A program made the position numbers and the translations under genes. DNA of 60,000 nucleotides from Nematostella vectensis (Eukaryota; Cnidaria; Anthozoa; Actiniaria; Edwardsiidae), in contig NC_064034.1 in NCBI RefSeq assembly GCF_932526225.1, forward strand, positions 21,047,747-21,107,746, given 5' to 3'. The notes under the pieces are model-generated. The model was not told the origin of the DNA. It worked only from the letters and a program-made list of their open reading frames with translations, and made no database searches. Of this stretch, positions 1-14,100 are shown in pieces (position 1 is the first letter of the stretch; each line of letters begins with the position of its first letter).

Positions 1-261
1 CGTAGGTATGAGCAGGAAGAAAGACGCCGTGTGGAACGCACTCAATCGTGAGTCGTGCCCGGGACAATCTGCCATAACAGCTTTCCTTCAACGATTAATC
101 GTAAAGAATGCTATCATGTGGAAAAGCGGACATAATTCTAATTCTTAGTTGGAGTCTAAGATGAAACATTGTAAAACTAGTCGTAAGAAAATAATTTCTA
201 ATGAATTTCTTATAGATTATGACCCCTACCCTCCCATTCAAGTCTGCTAGCTTTCTTCTTC
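1..261. other. left edge, nothing recognised
   Basis: Unique-looking, moderately AT-rich sequence leading into the large minisatellite. I see no exon with credible splice sites, no RNA gene and no transposon end. Confidence 0.5.
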
Positions 262-3200
262 TACCCACTCTACCCTTTACTCTACAGCCACTACCCCTAC
301 CCTTCACTCTACACCCACTACCCCTACCCCTCACACTACACCCACTACCCCTACCCTTCACTCTACACCCACTACCCCTACCCTTCACTCTACACCCACT
401 ACCCCTACCCTTCACTCTACACCCACTACCCCTACCCTTCACTCTACACCCACTACCCCTACCCTTCACTCTACACCCACTACCCCTACCCTTCACTCTA
501 CACCCATTGCCCCTACCCTTTACTCTACACCCACTACCCCTACCCTTCACTCTACACCCACTACCCCTACCCTTCACCCTACACCCACTACCCCTACCCT
601 TCACTCTACACCCACTACCCCTACCCTTCACTCTACACCCACTACCCCTACCCTTCACTCTACACCCACTACACCTACCCTTCACTCTACACCCACTACC
701 CCTACCCCTCACACTACACCCACTACCCCTACCCTTCACTCTACACCCACTACCCCTACCCCTCACACTACACCCACTACCCCTACCCTTCACTCTACAC
801 CCACTACCCCTACCCCTCACACTACACCCACTACCCCTACCCTTCACTCTACACCCACTACCCCTACCCTTTACTCTACACCCACTACCCCTACCCTTTA
901 CTCTACAGCCACTACCCTTACCCTTCACTCTACACCCACTACACCTACCCTTCACTCTACACCCACTACCCCTACCCCTCACACTACACCCACTACCCCT
1001 ACCCTTCACTCTACACCCACTACCCCTACCCTTCACTCTACACTCACTACCCCTACCCTTCACTCTACACTCACTACCCCTACCCTTCACTCTACACCCA
1101 CTACCCCTACCCTTCACTCTACACCCACTACCCCTACCCTTCACTCTACACCCACTACCCCTACCCTTCACTCTACACCCACTACCCCTACCCTTCACTC
1201 TACACCCACTACCCCTACCCTTCACTCTACACCCACTACCCCTACCCTTCACTCTACACCCACTACCCCTACCCTTCACTCTACACCCACTACCCCTACC
1301 CTTCACTCTACACCCACTACCCTTACCCTTCACTCTACACCCACTACCCCTACCCTTCACTCTACACCCACTACCCCTACCCCTACCCTTCACTCTACAC
1401 CCACTACCCCTACCCTTTACTCTACACCCACTACCCTTACCCTTCACTCTACACCCACTACCCCTATCCTTCACTCTACACCCACTATCCCTACCCTTCA
1501 CTCTACACTCACTACCCCTACCCTTTACTCTACACCCACTACCCTTACCCTTCACTCTACACCCACTACCCCTACCCTTCACTCTACACCCACTACCCCT
1601 ACCCCTCACACTACACCCACTACCCCTACCCTTCACTCTACACCCACTACCCCTACCCTTTACTCTACACCCACTACCCCTACCCTTTACTCTACAGCCA
1701 CTACCCTTACCCTTCACTCTACACCCACTACACCTACCCTTCACTCTACACCCACTACCCCTACCCCTCACACTACACCCACTACCCCTACCCTTCACTC
1801 TACACCCACTACCCCTACCCTTCACTCTACACTCACTACCCCTACCCTTCACTCTACACTCACTACCCCTACCCTTCACTCTACACCCACTACCCCTACC
1901 CTTCACTCTACACCCACTACCCCTACCCTTCACTCTACACCCACTACCCCTACCCTTCACTCTACACCCACTACCCCTACCCTTCACTCTACACCCACTA
2001 CCCCTACCCTTCACTCTACACCCACTACCCCTACCCTTCACTCTACACCCACTACCCCTACCCTTCACTCTACACCCACTACCCCTACCCTTCACTCTAC
2101 ACCCACTACCCTTACCCTTCACTCTACACCCACTACCCCTACCCTTCACTCTACACCCACTACCCCTACCCCTACCCTTCACTCTACACCCACTACCCCT
2201 ACCCTTTACTCTACACCCACTACCCTTACCCTTCACTCTACACCCACTACCCCTATCCTTCACTCTACACCCACTATCCCTACCCTTCACTCTACACTCA
2301 CTACCCCTACCCTTTACTCTACACCCACTGCCCTTACCCTTCACTCTACACCCACTACCCCTATCCTTCACTCTACACCCATTATCCCTACCCTTCACTC
2401 TACACCCACTATCCCTACCCTTCACTCTACACCCACTACCACTACCCTTCACTCTACACCCACTACCCCTACCCTTCACTCTACACCCACTACCCCTACC
2501 CTTCACTCTACACCCACTACCCCTACCCTTCACTCTACACCCACTACCCCTACCCTTCACTCTACACCCACTACCCCTACCCTTCACTCTACACCCACTA
2601 CACCTACCCTTCACTCTACACCCACTACCCCTACCCTTCACTCTACACCCACTACCCCTACCCTTCACTCTACACCCACTACACCTACCCTTCACTCTAC
2701 ACCCACTACACCTACCCTTCACTCTACACCCACTACCCCTACCCTTCACTCTACACTCACTGCCCCTACCCTTCACTCTACCCTCACTACCCCTACCCTT
2801 TACTCTACACCCACTACCCCTACCCTTCACTCTACACCCACTACACCTACCCTTCACTCTACACCCACTACACCTACCCTTCACTCTACACCCACTACCC
2901 CTACCCTTCACTCTACACTCACTGCCCCTACCCTTCACTCTACACCCACTACCCCTACCCTTCACTCTACACCCACTACCCCTACCCTTCACACTACACC
3001 CACTACACCTACCCTTCACTCTACACCCACTACCCCTACCCTTCACTCTACACCCACTGCCCCTACCCTTCACTCTACACCCACTATCCCTATCCTTCAC
3101 ACTACACCCACTATCCCTACCCTTCACTCTACACCTACTACCCCTACCCTTTACTCTACACCTACTACCCCTACCCTTCACTCTACACCCACTACCCCTA

Positions 3201-5875
3201 CCCTTCACTCTACACCCACTACCCTTACCCTTCACTCTACACCCACTACCCTTCACTCTACACTCACTATCCCTACACTACACCCACTACCCCTACCCTT
3301 CACTCTACACCTACTACCCCTACCCTTCACTCTACACCCACTACCCCTATCCTTCACTCTACACCCACTATCCCTACCCTGCACTCTACACCCACTATCC
3401 CTACCCTTCACTCTACACCCACTACCCCTACCCTTCACTCTACACCCACTACCCCTACCCTTCACTCTACACCCACTACCCTTACCCTTCACTCTACACC
3501 CACTACCCCTATCCTTCACTCTACACCCACTACCCCTACCCTTCACTCTACACCCATTGCACCTACCCTTCACTCTACACCCACTACCCTTACCCTTCAC
3601 TCTACACCCACTACCCCTATCCTTCACTCTACACCCACTACCCCTATCCTTTACTCTACACCCACTACCCCTACCCTTCACTCTACACCCACTACCCCTA
3701 CCCTTCACACTACACCCATTGCACCTACCCTTCACTCTACACCCACTACCCCTACCCTTCACTCTACACCCACTACCCCTACCCTTCACTCTACACCCAC
3801 TACCCCTACCCTTCACACTACACCCATTGCACCTACCCTTCACTCTACACTCACTACCCCTACCCTTCACTCTACACCCACTATCCCTACCCTTCACTCT
3901 ACACCCACTACCCCTATCCTTCACTCTACACCCACTACCCCTACCCTTCACTCTACACCCACTACCCCTACCCTTCACTCTACACCCACTACCCCTACCC
4001 TTCACACTACACCCATTGCACCTACCCTTCACTCTACACTCACTACCCCTACCCTTCACTCTACACCCACTATCCCTACCCTTCACTCTACACCCACTAC
4101 CCCTATCCTTCACTCTACACCCACTACCCCTACCCTTCACACTACACCCACTACCCCTACCCTTCACTCTACACTCACTACCCCTACCCTTCACACTACA
4201 CCCACTACCCCTACCCTTCACTCTACACCCACTATCCCTACCCTTCACACTACACCCATTGCACCTACCCTTCACTCTACACTCACTACCCCTACCCTTC
4301 ACTCTACACCCACTATCCCTACCCTTCACTCTACACCCACTACCCCTATCCTTCACTCTACACCCACTACCCCTACCCTTCACTCTACACCCACTACCCC
4401 TACCCTTCACTCTACACTCACTACCCCTACCCTTCACTCTACACCCACTATCCCTACCCTTCACTCTACACCCACTACCCCTATCCTTCACTCTACACCC
4501 ACTATCCCTACCCTTCACTCTACACCCACTACCCCTACCCTTCACTCTACACCCACTACCCCTACCCTTCACTCTACACCCACTACCCCTACCCTTCACT
4601 CTACACCCACTACCCCTACCCTTCACTCTACACCCACTGCCCCTACCCTTCACTCTACACCCACTACCCCTACCCTTCACTCTACACCCACTACCCCTAC
4701 CCTTCACTCTACACCCACTATCCCTACCCTTCACTCTACACCCACTATCCCTACCCTTCACACTACACCCATTGCACCTACCCTTCACTCTACACTCACT
4801 ACCCCTACCCTTCACTCTACACCCACTACCCCTACCCTTTACTCTACACCCACTACCCCTACCCTTCACTCTACACTCACTACCCCTACCCTTCACTCTA
4901 CACCCACTATCCCTACCCTTCACTCTACACCCACTACCCCTATCCTTCACTCTACACCCACTATCCCTACCCTTCACTCTACACCCACTACCCCTACCCT
5001 TCACTCTACACCCACTACCCCTACCCTTCACTCTACACCCACTACCCCTACCCTTCACTCTACACCCACTACCCCTACCCTTCACTCTACACCCACTGCC
5101 CCTACCCTTCACTCTACACCCACTACCCCTACCCTTCACTCTACACCCACTACCCCTACCCTTCACTCTACACCCACTACCCCTACCCTTCACTCTACAC
5201 CCACTGCCCCTACCCTTCACTCTACACCCACTACCCCTACCCTTCACTCTACACCCACTACCCCTACCCTTTACACTACACCCACTACCCCTACCCTTCA
5301 CTCTACACCCACTGCCCCTACCCTTCACACTACACCCACTACCCCTACCCTTCACTCTACACTCACTATCCCTACCCTTCACTCTACACCCACTACCCCT
5401 ACCCTTCACTCTACACCCACTACCCCTACCCTTTACTCTACACCCACTATCCCTACCCTTCACTCTACACCCACTTCCCCTACCCTTCACTCTACACCCA
5501 CTACCCCTACCCTTCACTCTACACCCACTACCCCTACCCTTCACTCTACACCCACTACACCTACCCTTCACTCTACACCCACTACCCCTACCCTTTACTC
5601 TACACCCACTACCCCTATCCTTTACTCTACACCCACTACCCCTACCCTTCACTCTACACCCATTGCCCCTACCCTTCACTCTACACTCACTGCCCCTACC
5701 CTTCACTCTACACCCACTACCCCTACCCTTCACTCTACACCCACTACCCCTACCCTTTACTCTACACCCACTACCCCTACCCTTCACACTACACCCACTA
5801 CACCTACCCTTCAATCTACACCCACTACCCCTACCCTTCACTCTACACCCACTACCCTTCACTCTACACCCACTG
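262..5875. repeat. 27-bp minisatellite, about 205 copies
   Basis: The unit is a C-rich, almost G-free 27-mer on the + strand (core CCCCTACCCTTCACTCTAC followed by ACCCACTA). Variants change single bases (for example CACACT for CACTCT, or GCACC for CCCC). Because 27 is divisible by 3 and most variants avoid stops, several frames stay open for kilobases and read as PLPLPFTLH, SLYTHYPYP or, on the minus strand, GSGCRVKGR repeats. None of these looks like a real protein. Two tandem blocks of 789 bp (29 units plus a 6-bp CCCTAC insertion near 1380 and 2167) show amplification in large blocks. Another multi-unit block containing the GCACC variant recurs near 3830, 4020, 4260 and 4770. The minus strand has three G-tracts per unit. 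Confidence 0.97.
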
Positions 5876-5933
5876 CCTCCTTTCCGCACCAGCTAACTCT
5901 TCAAAGTACCCCCTCTACTTCATGGTGCCTTAG

Positions 5934-7443
5934 TATGAATTCCAGTTTTTTTAACCATCAAATAAGTATTTTAGAGATTTTGTACCGGGGGCATTGCTTA
6001 TTGTAGTTTCTCAAGTATTGTATTTATTATGCTGCTGACTGCAAGTGTAATTTAGGAACCATCCTACAAGAGTAGCCTTACCCCCTGCCTTCTATTGGCT
6101 GAGCGGCTTGTCGGTTAATGATGTCACTTGATTTGCCGCTATACTTGTGCTACAAACAATTTCTTGGCGAGCAAATCTAAGGAATATTTAATTAAGATAT
6201 CTGAGATTGTGCGCATGCGTGGTATTGAAACAAATGCCGAGCAATTTCGGTAGCATCCTCGGGGATCCAGGGTGTTGCGGAGATCGGGCACACAAGAAGC
6301 GCGCCCCCTGTATACCCGCGCTTCCCTGACTATCCCTACCCGCGACGCCCTGGGTCCCCGAGGATGTTTCGATAGATCAATTCTTGGGCACCATGTTTTG
6401 TAAAACTACCCAGCAGTCATTGCGAGCCCTCAAGAGTCTTTCGTAGAAATACTTCCGGTCACGTGACATGTAGCACTTTCTCAGCAGGAGTGAGGCAAAT
6501 GACGGAACAATAGCACGGGTCCGCTTGTATCACTGTTTAACATTTACGCTTAACGCTTATTATTATTGTTTTCTGCTATTTTATGATTAACGGTTCACCC
6601 CCACTGAGACCCTCTAAGAAAATGAAGTTGATAGAAATTATAGTTGTTAGGAATGATAAAATTTTCCAAAAATGATATAAGTACCCTTTCATATTTCAAA
6701 GAGCTAAGCAAGAAACTCATATATTAAGAATTTTATTTTTATCACTGAGCTAGCCTTGCAGCTATGCTATTCTGTGCTTTTTTCTAAAATGAGAGATTTT
6801 ATCAAGCATTATGTATAGTAAAAATGATCACTTTAAGACTATAAAAGGGTCTAATGTTCAGATGATTTGGGTTTTACCCTTTCGCCTTTTCTGTTGACTC
6901 AGGTAATATAAAAACTACCCCCCCGAAAGCTGTCTGACAGGCAAGCATAACTTGTCAGCGCTTATTCTCATTGTGGGTCTTCTTAAAGACCTTCTTGTAG
7001 TCTGTTATCACAGGCAGAATGTCTGGATTGTGATTTCTTTCTAATCGTGTTTAATCTGGCCAGGCTATCGACTAATGTGCCGGTCACACGCTGTATCGTC
7101 CTCCAAGAGCTAGACGCGTCTCTTGAGCCATGTTTACCCTCAGAGATAACACTTTTTCCCTACTCAGCTTAATGGACTCTGTAGGAATGGCGCCTCAGTC
7201 TGGCGCCTAAGACATAAGCGAAAAATGGAAACAATTTGAACACAAATTAGCGTCACACTGAACTTTTTGTGTACCAATTAATTCGATCTAATAACCCCTG
7301 GCTTATTTGCCTCATCGTTGTTTGCGTTACCGTCATGTCGTGGGGAGACTAGGCTCTGATATGCTAATAAGCGTAGCGTAACTGAGCTGAGTAAGAGATC
7401 AGATTCTTGGGAGAGCACCACGTTATAATTATTGTATAAAGCG
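5934..7443. other. 5' flank of the PDE4 gene
   Basis: About 1.5 kb between the minisatellite and the first PDE4 coding exon. It holds a small inverted-repeat element (listed separately) and a CACGTG palindrome near 6460. No TATA-driven core promoter or upstream coding exon stands out, so promoter and 5' UTR limits cannot be fixed. Confidence 0.5.
6254..6366. mobile_element. short hairpin (MITE-like) element
   Basis: A 113-bp segment starts CATCCTCGGGGATCCAGGG and ends with the near reverse complement, CCCTGGGTCCCCGAGGATG. The outer 24 bp of each arm pair with about four mismatches, and weaker pairing continues inward (AAGCGCG against CGCGCTT). GC content is much higher than in the surroundings. 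There is no coding capacity. The form suggests a non-autonomous DNA transposon relic; the family was not identified and no clear target-site duplication was seen. Confidence 0.5.
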
Positions 7444-8141
7444 ATGGCGTCCGTGGCGTGTGTCCTGGTCAAATTTGGCAGTGCGGCCTGGCAAGCAATC
7501 GCCGCTAATGTATCCCCCCTTGATGTTGTTTACGCGCTATTTCTAGGGGTTCTGGGCGCTCTCCTACACAAGTTATCATCGTCCTCTCGCGACCAGCAAT
7601 CCGCCAGCGAGACCCGCAGCAGATCCAGTCTGCGATCGCCTGCACTGTCGTATTCTTTGGTCAAGCGTCAGGGGTCCGTCACATTCGCTGAAGGCACGAA
7701 GTTCGAAAGTGCCGAAGATTTTAGCACGGTATGTATCAAACATCATCTCAATCATGACCACCACTCGTGAGTCCCCTAAAACCACCTCGTTACTGTAATC
7801 TCAAGCTATCCATTTATAATCCTATCGATAGACTACTTATTTGTACCTGCGTTTATCATATCAAAGCTTATAAACCGGACTTATAAAGCCATAACAACGA
7901 ACATATTCTATATTAAATTTTGAAATAAATTATGTACTGTCTTAGTATATGCGTGACGTCCTCATATACCAGCTGTAGGAACCCCAGCTGAGATATTCAA
8001 TCGAGCAGTGTTGTGATAATTATCGGTCTCTTTTCAGCACAACTTAAACGTGTTAAGGAGCATGAGCTCAAATCTGCAGAGGGCCCCTCTCAAGATATCC
8101 CTCACAAACGAGGAAGGCCAAGATGTCGGCGAAAAATCATC
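7444..8141 (+). CDS. PDE4: PDE4 exons 1-2: unconserved N-terminus with a hydrophobic segment
   Basis: Exon 1 (7444-7728, 95 codons, ends in phase 0 at ACG/gtatgt) and exon 2 (8038-8141, after ttttcag, ends in phase 2 before gtaagt) encode residues 1 to about 130. Residues 28-41 ([14 protein letters not shown]) are strongly hydrophobic and are followed by a Ser/Arg-rich stretch, so this isoform could be membrane-associated. PDE4 isoforms normally differ in exactly this region, which sets localisation. I recognise no family match here. Linkage to exon 3 rests on phase: 'tc' plus 'c' makes a Ser codon. Confidence 0.6.
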
Positions 8142-11100
8142 GTAAGTAAATAACAATCAAACACCCCGCTCTGCTTCAACAGAACATTTTACCACCGTAC
8201 ACTAAAAGCCTATTAGACAGGGCACTTCACTTGTATACACGCTAGAACAAGTTTTATAGCGCAAATAATTGGAATCGCTCCCGATCAAGTACAGGTATTG
8301 GTACTTTAATGCCTCTGTAACAGAGGCGTTTGTTGACAAAGTTTGTAACGATGGAGTGTATTCTCTTCCTTGACGAATCAGCTCGTTTTCGTAGACGGAA
8401 GAAAGTGTTTGTATAGAAAAGCCATAGGGAGCCCCTCGGGCGCTCTTTCAACTATTCGGAAAAGTATGTGCTTACGTTTAAGCAGTTATAGTCGCTTTTC
8501 TCCTATTAGTATTTCGTGAGTAGCCTTTTGCTGGTCTATTGTTTAACTCCATTGTAAGGGTAGTTTTCACAGGTTTCTGTCTTGTTTAGTACCGTCATTC
8601 ATATAATTTATTGCGAAGAGAAGTTGAGTGACAAGTTCTACTCGAGTTCGCTTTTGCACGTCAAACGATACTTGAGAATTCAAAATATGGGAATTTTCTC
8701 GTCTGAAGAAAGAAAAAACACGCGCTGACAAAAACATCTGTTTCATCGGCATCTTTGCTTGACATTTTTCCATCAGACTATTAGCTCTTTTATGATTTAT
8801 CATCACAATAACCGTAGATTAAGCTGTCACCTCAGAAAACAAATTTTTACATAATTTTACAAAAACAATCAGCACTTATTTCGCGAATAGATGTAAGCCT
8901 ATTGTTTTTCTACTAGCCTCTGTTGAAACGTGTACGATTTTTAAAGATGATCTTCGTGTAATGGAAGAGCTAATTAGCAGGGCTATCGATTTTCAGTAGC
9001 GTGGAGTGTTACATCATCAGTGTCTTAAATCCTTGGTGTCATAAAACGCTTGTCTGTGTTTGCCCTTCGCTTGTTTACTTGCTGTAAAACCACTTCGTGA
9101 GTAGTAAGAGCAATTAAAAACGGGCCACTGTCTATCAGATCGCTGGCAAACGCTACGTCTTGTTAGTAATATAAATATCGGCCATATTGGCGCTTTTAAG
9201 TGCTTATTGTACTGTACTTTAGTATGTTATTTCAGCGAATATAATATTGGAAATGCTCATCAGCTATCAATTAATTAGTTGGATAAATATATTGGACCAC
9301 ACGTTTACTCCGCAAGCGGCGGAAACAAATATTCAGAGATCTGAATTTTAATCGTTTGAGTTTTGGTTGAAATTGGCGTAATCTAGCGGTCTTCTTTTCA
9401 GCCGCTTGTGTTGCTAAAATTCCCGCGGCTGTCATACCCGATAACGTTTTTGTGCTGTTAAATCTACTGCATTTTTTTTATCGCCTTCACCTTCGCGGTC
9501 TTTATTTTTACATAGAATTAGCGGTTTTCGCGATTTTGCGCGCGCATCCGAAATATGTTACTGGGCCCTCTAAAGTCGGCAGCCTTTCTCTGATGCACAT
9601 TTCGTATGCATGCGAAAAGGAATTTAAATAAAAGAACGCTGGTCAAATGTGTTACGTTTTGTTATGCCAAGCTTTGACCTCGTTATTGGAAGTAATGAAA
9701 TCTGATGATAATGAACTTCTGCATGTCTGCCCCAGACTTTGTGCCAATTCTCAAGATAGACGTTGATTATCCTTATTTTTTTCTTTCGGTGTCATCTATC
9801 CAAATTCAGGTATAAGTAATGGATATACGACTCCATAGTTTGAATAAGATAGATGTCCCCAAAGCTTAGAATGATTGACACCTGTCACGCAGTAGTGATT
9901 GACAGGACTTCTAACCTGGTTTCTTTTTGCGTTATCCCTAATCTATTAAGTGGATATAGCACTAAGGAGATTTTTCGACTGACTGCACCAAGGTGAACAC
10001 GTTATTGCATTTTTGTTCTTACGTAAACATTTCTGGGGATATAACGTCTGTGATTTTCTTTAGGATATTTCCTCAGATTGTCAGCATTATTATCAGCTTG
10101 GCCTTAACAAATCTCGAATGCTATGCCACAAATGCACTAATCTCTTTTTGCCAATAAATTGGACCAGGCTCAGTGCAAACTGTGCCAGCATAGCTGTTGA
10201 AAAGACGGCGAGCAATATTGCTTTGTTTGCACACCATGTTAGATAATGCTGCGAGGTGGGTGTTTTATAGCAATGATAGACGATCAGGCACTGTTTGGGC
10301 TGGGAACTTATTACAGGATAATGTAAACAGACAAATTACAAGATGCAAATAGTGAATAGATCTTTGTCAGTTATTTGAGACATGAGGTAGTTTTGTTATG
10401 GTTCCTATATATTGTTTATTATTTACTTTTCCGACGGACGTGTTTCGTACGATTCGACTAGATAACACAATAAAATTGAGAAAGATAGATTCCCCATCCA
10501 GGTACTAGTTCGTAATGTTTCTAATTCAATATTTTTCCATAAAGAGCTGGAAAGTATTTTGCTTCAAAAGGGTTGTTCTATTGATCCCACGTAGCCACCC
10601 CTTCACCGTGGCCATCGGTACTTGAATTCCCCTCAACTTTTTGCTTACAAAAGACCTTTAATAGAGCAGAAGAGCATATATTAAAAACCAGAAACGACTT
10701 AAATTAAGGCTGTTGGGCAGCGCAACCTTGGTAATGTTCATGCCAGAGATCAGTCTGTTAACTTTAAATTATCGTGCCACATTCCTCCTCCTCAGGAGAT
10801 AGCAGAAGCATGACGTCATACTTGCCGATTCACTATGATTGACTTGGTTAGGTGGAAGTGGTATGTATCTGTCAATGGATATGTACCATGGCTCCAAAAC
10901 AAAAGGCCCAAATCATTGTGCGGTTAGTGATTTGTTGTGCGCGTGTCATACATGTGAGTGATGGTTTGTTGTGTGTGTGTAGGCATTGGCTTGTGTGAGT
11001 GATGGTTTGTTGTGTGTTTCATACTTGTGTAGGCATTGGCTTGTGTGACTGATGGTTGTGTGTTTCATACATGTGTAGGCAATTGGCTTGTGTGAGTGAT

Positions 11101-14100
11101 GGTTGTGTGTTTCATACATGTGTAGGCATTGGCTTGTGTGAGTGATGGTTTGTTGTGTGTTTCATACTTGTGTAGGCATTGGCTTGTGCGAGTGATGGTT
11201 GTGTGTTTCATACATGTGTAGGCATTGGCTTGTGTGAGTGATGGTTGTATGTTTCATACATGTGTAGGCATTGGCTTGTGTGAGTGATGGTTGTGTGTTT
11301 CATACATGTGTAGGCATTGGCTTGTGTGAGTGATGGTTGTGTGTTTCATACTTGTGTAGGCATTGGCTTGTGTAAGTGATGGTTGTGTGTTTCATACTTG
11401 TGTAAGCATTGGCTTGTGTGAGTGATGGTTTGTTGTGTGTTTCATACTTGTGTAGGCATTGGCTTGTGTGAGTGGTGGTTTGTTGTGTGTTTCATACATG
11501 TGTAGGCATTGGCTTGTGTGAGTGATGGTTGTGTGTTTCATACATGTGTAGGCATTGGCTTGTGTGAGTGGTGGTTTGTTGTGTGTTTCATACATGTGTA
11601 GGCATTGGCTCGTGTGAGTGATGGTTGTGTGTTTCATACATGTGTAGGCATTGGCTTGTGTGAGTGATGGTTGTGTGTTTCATACTTGTGTAGGCATTGG
11701 CTTGTGTGAGTGATGGTTGTGTGTTTCATACATGTGTAGGCATTGGCTTGTGTGATCGATGGTTGTGTGTTTCATACTTGTGTAGGCATTGGCTTGTGTG
11801 AGTGATGGTTGTGTGTTTCATACTTGTGAAGGCATTGGCTTGTGTGAGTGATGGTTGTGTGTTTCATACATGTGTAGGCATTGGCTTGTGTGAGTGATGG
11901 TTGTGTGTTTTATACTTGTGTAGGCATTGGCTTGTGTGAGTGATGATTTGTTGTGTGTTTCATACATGTGTAGGCATTGGCTTGTGTGAGTGATGGTTGT
12001 GTGTTTCATACTTGTGTAGGCATTGGCTTGTGTAAGTGATGGTTGTGTGTTTCATACTTGTGTAAGCATTGGCTTGTGTGAGTGATGGTTTGTTGTGTGT
12101 TTCATACTTGTGTAGGCATTGGCTTGTGTGAGTGGTGGTTGTGTGTTTCATACATGTGTAGGCATTGGCTTGTGTGAGTGATGGTTGTGTGTTTCATACT
12201 TGTGTAGGCATTGGCTTGTGCGAATGATGGTTGTGTGTTTCATACTTGTGTAGGCATTGGCTTTGTTATGCATAATGAGAGGCGGCGAAGTCTTTGTTTT
12301 GATGTTTTTATCTAAATATCTTTGACGATTGTTTTCGTAGACATTGAATTAATGCCTCCGAACGATTAGGTAGTACGTGGTGACTTACAGATCTGCGTGC
12401 GATGTGTGACGAGACCCGGTACTTTGCGTAAAACAAACGAGCATTGAGACTTCGCTCGTGTCTAAAGTCACATTTTAGACGCTTGTTTTGGGGAAACAGG
12501 AAGTAGAAACGCAGCGTGGGTAAGTGTGCGTGATAGAGCGTGGAGCGTTATGTGTGTTTCGTGATGGAGCGTGGAGCGTTATGTATGTTTCGTGATAGGA
12601 CGTGGAGCGTTATGTGTGTTTCGTGATAAAGCGTGGTGCGTTTTATGTGTTTCGTGATAGGGCGTGGAGCGTTATGTGTGTTTCGTTATAGGGCGTGGAG
12701 CGTAATGTGTGTTTCATGATAGAGCGTGGACCGTTATGTGTGTTTCGTGATAGAGGGCGTGGAGCGTTATGTGTGTTTCGTGATAGATCGTGCAGCGTTA
12801 TGTGTTTCGTGATAGGGCGTGGAGCGTTATAATGTTTATTGACAGAGCGTGGAGCGTTTCTGTGTTTTCCACGAAAAAGCGTGTAGCGTCAGGTATGTTC
12901 CGTGATAAAGCGTGGGATGTTATTGTTACGTGACGCGTAAGCGTTGAGCGTTAAGCGTGTTCAGCGTTAGGCGTTGAGCGTTAGGCGTGTTTTGTGATAG
13001 AGCGTGGAAGTTTAGGCGTGTTACATGACAAATCGTGATATTTTAGGTGTGTCACGGGACAAAGGTTGATGCGTTAGGTGCGTTACGGGACAAAGGGTGA
13101 TATGCGTTAGGTGTGTTACGGGACAAAGGGTGATGCGTTAGGTGTGTTACGGGACAAAGGGTGATGCGTTAGGTGTGTTACGGGACAAAGGGTGATGCGT
13201 TAGGTGTGTTACGTGACAAAGCGTTGAGCGTTAGGTGCGTTACCGGCTATACTTTGTGTGACTCATTGTGCGTGACCTTTGCGGCGTATTGCGTGACAAG
13301 GTTTTTTTCCTTTTTCGTTGCGTTTAGCAAGACAAAGAAATGTCGCGTGACAACCATGTTTCACTTTCTTTGTCGCGTGACACCATGCTTCACTTTGTGT
13401 GTCACGTCACAGATCGTGTTTCACTTTCTGTGTCAAGTAACGTGTACCACTTTCTGTGTCACGTGACGTGTTTCACTTTTCTGTGTCACGTGAAGTGTTT
13501 CACTATCGTGTCACGTGACGTGTTTCACTTTTTTGTTATGTTTCGAGCTGGTGATACGTGATTGGTATGCCATTGTCTATTACAGTAATACCTCCGGCCA
13601 CCCCCCCAAAGTAACGAAATACTGGTCACTCAAGTACTGTATTTTAAACCTCTATTAAGCGGTCACGGCAATCTTTTTACTATTCTTTAATTGATATTTA
13701 CTGTATTTCTTACCTTATTCCAATACTAATTATTACTGAAATAGAAATAGAATTTATTCAACATAAAACTCTTATTTAATTTAAGCTGCTGTAAGACAAG
13801 CTGTATTTTCAGATTTTTTTTTTGTGAAGATTATTAACTTTGTTCCCTTTTGGACCATATACACTCTATACAGCCTTTTGCTTATAAGAATATTTTATAA
13901 GAACGTCCAGCCTAAGATTTTACCAAATTTTAAGAATATGCTAAGAACATAGATAACAGAAAACAAATATTGCTTTGTTAGTCTGATGCGTTCTAAAATA
14001 CAAAAATCAAATTTTGTTCATTAAGCCAGTCTTTTCTATTATCCTGTTAATTTGTGTAATTCCCTTCCTAATTTTTCATTGGGTATTATAGAACATTTTC

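Noticed and set aside
262-5875. Telomeric or subtelomeric repeat
   Set aside because: CCCTAC recalls the CCCTAA telomere repeat, but the period is 27 bp, TTAGGG itself is absent, and genes follow on one side only within the window.
95-5933. Open frames of 779-1904 residues on both strands in the first 6 kb
   Set aside because: They are translations of a 27-bp minisatellite in several frames; period divisible by 3 and few stops explain their length. No domain, splice structure or start context supports them.
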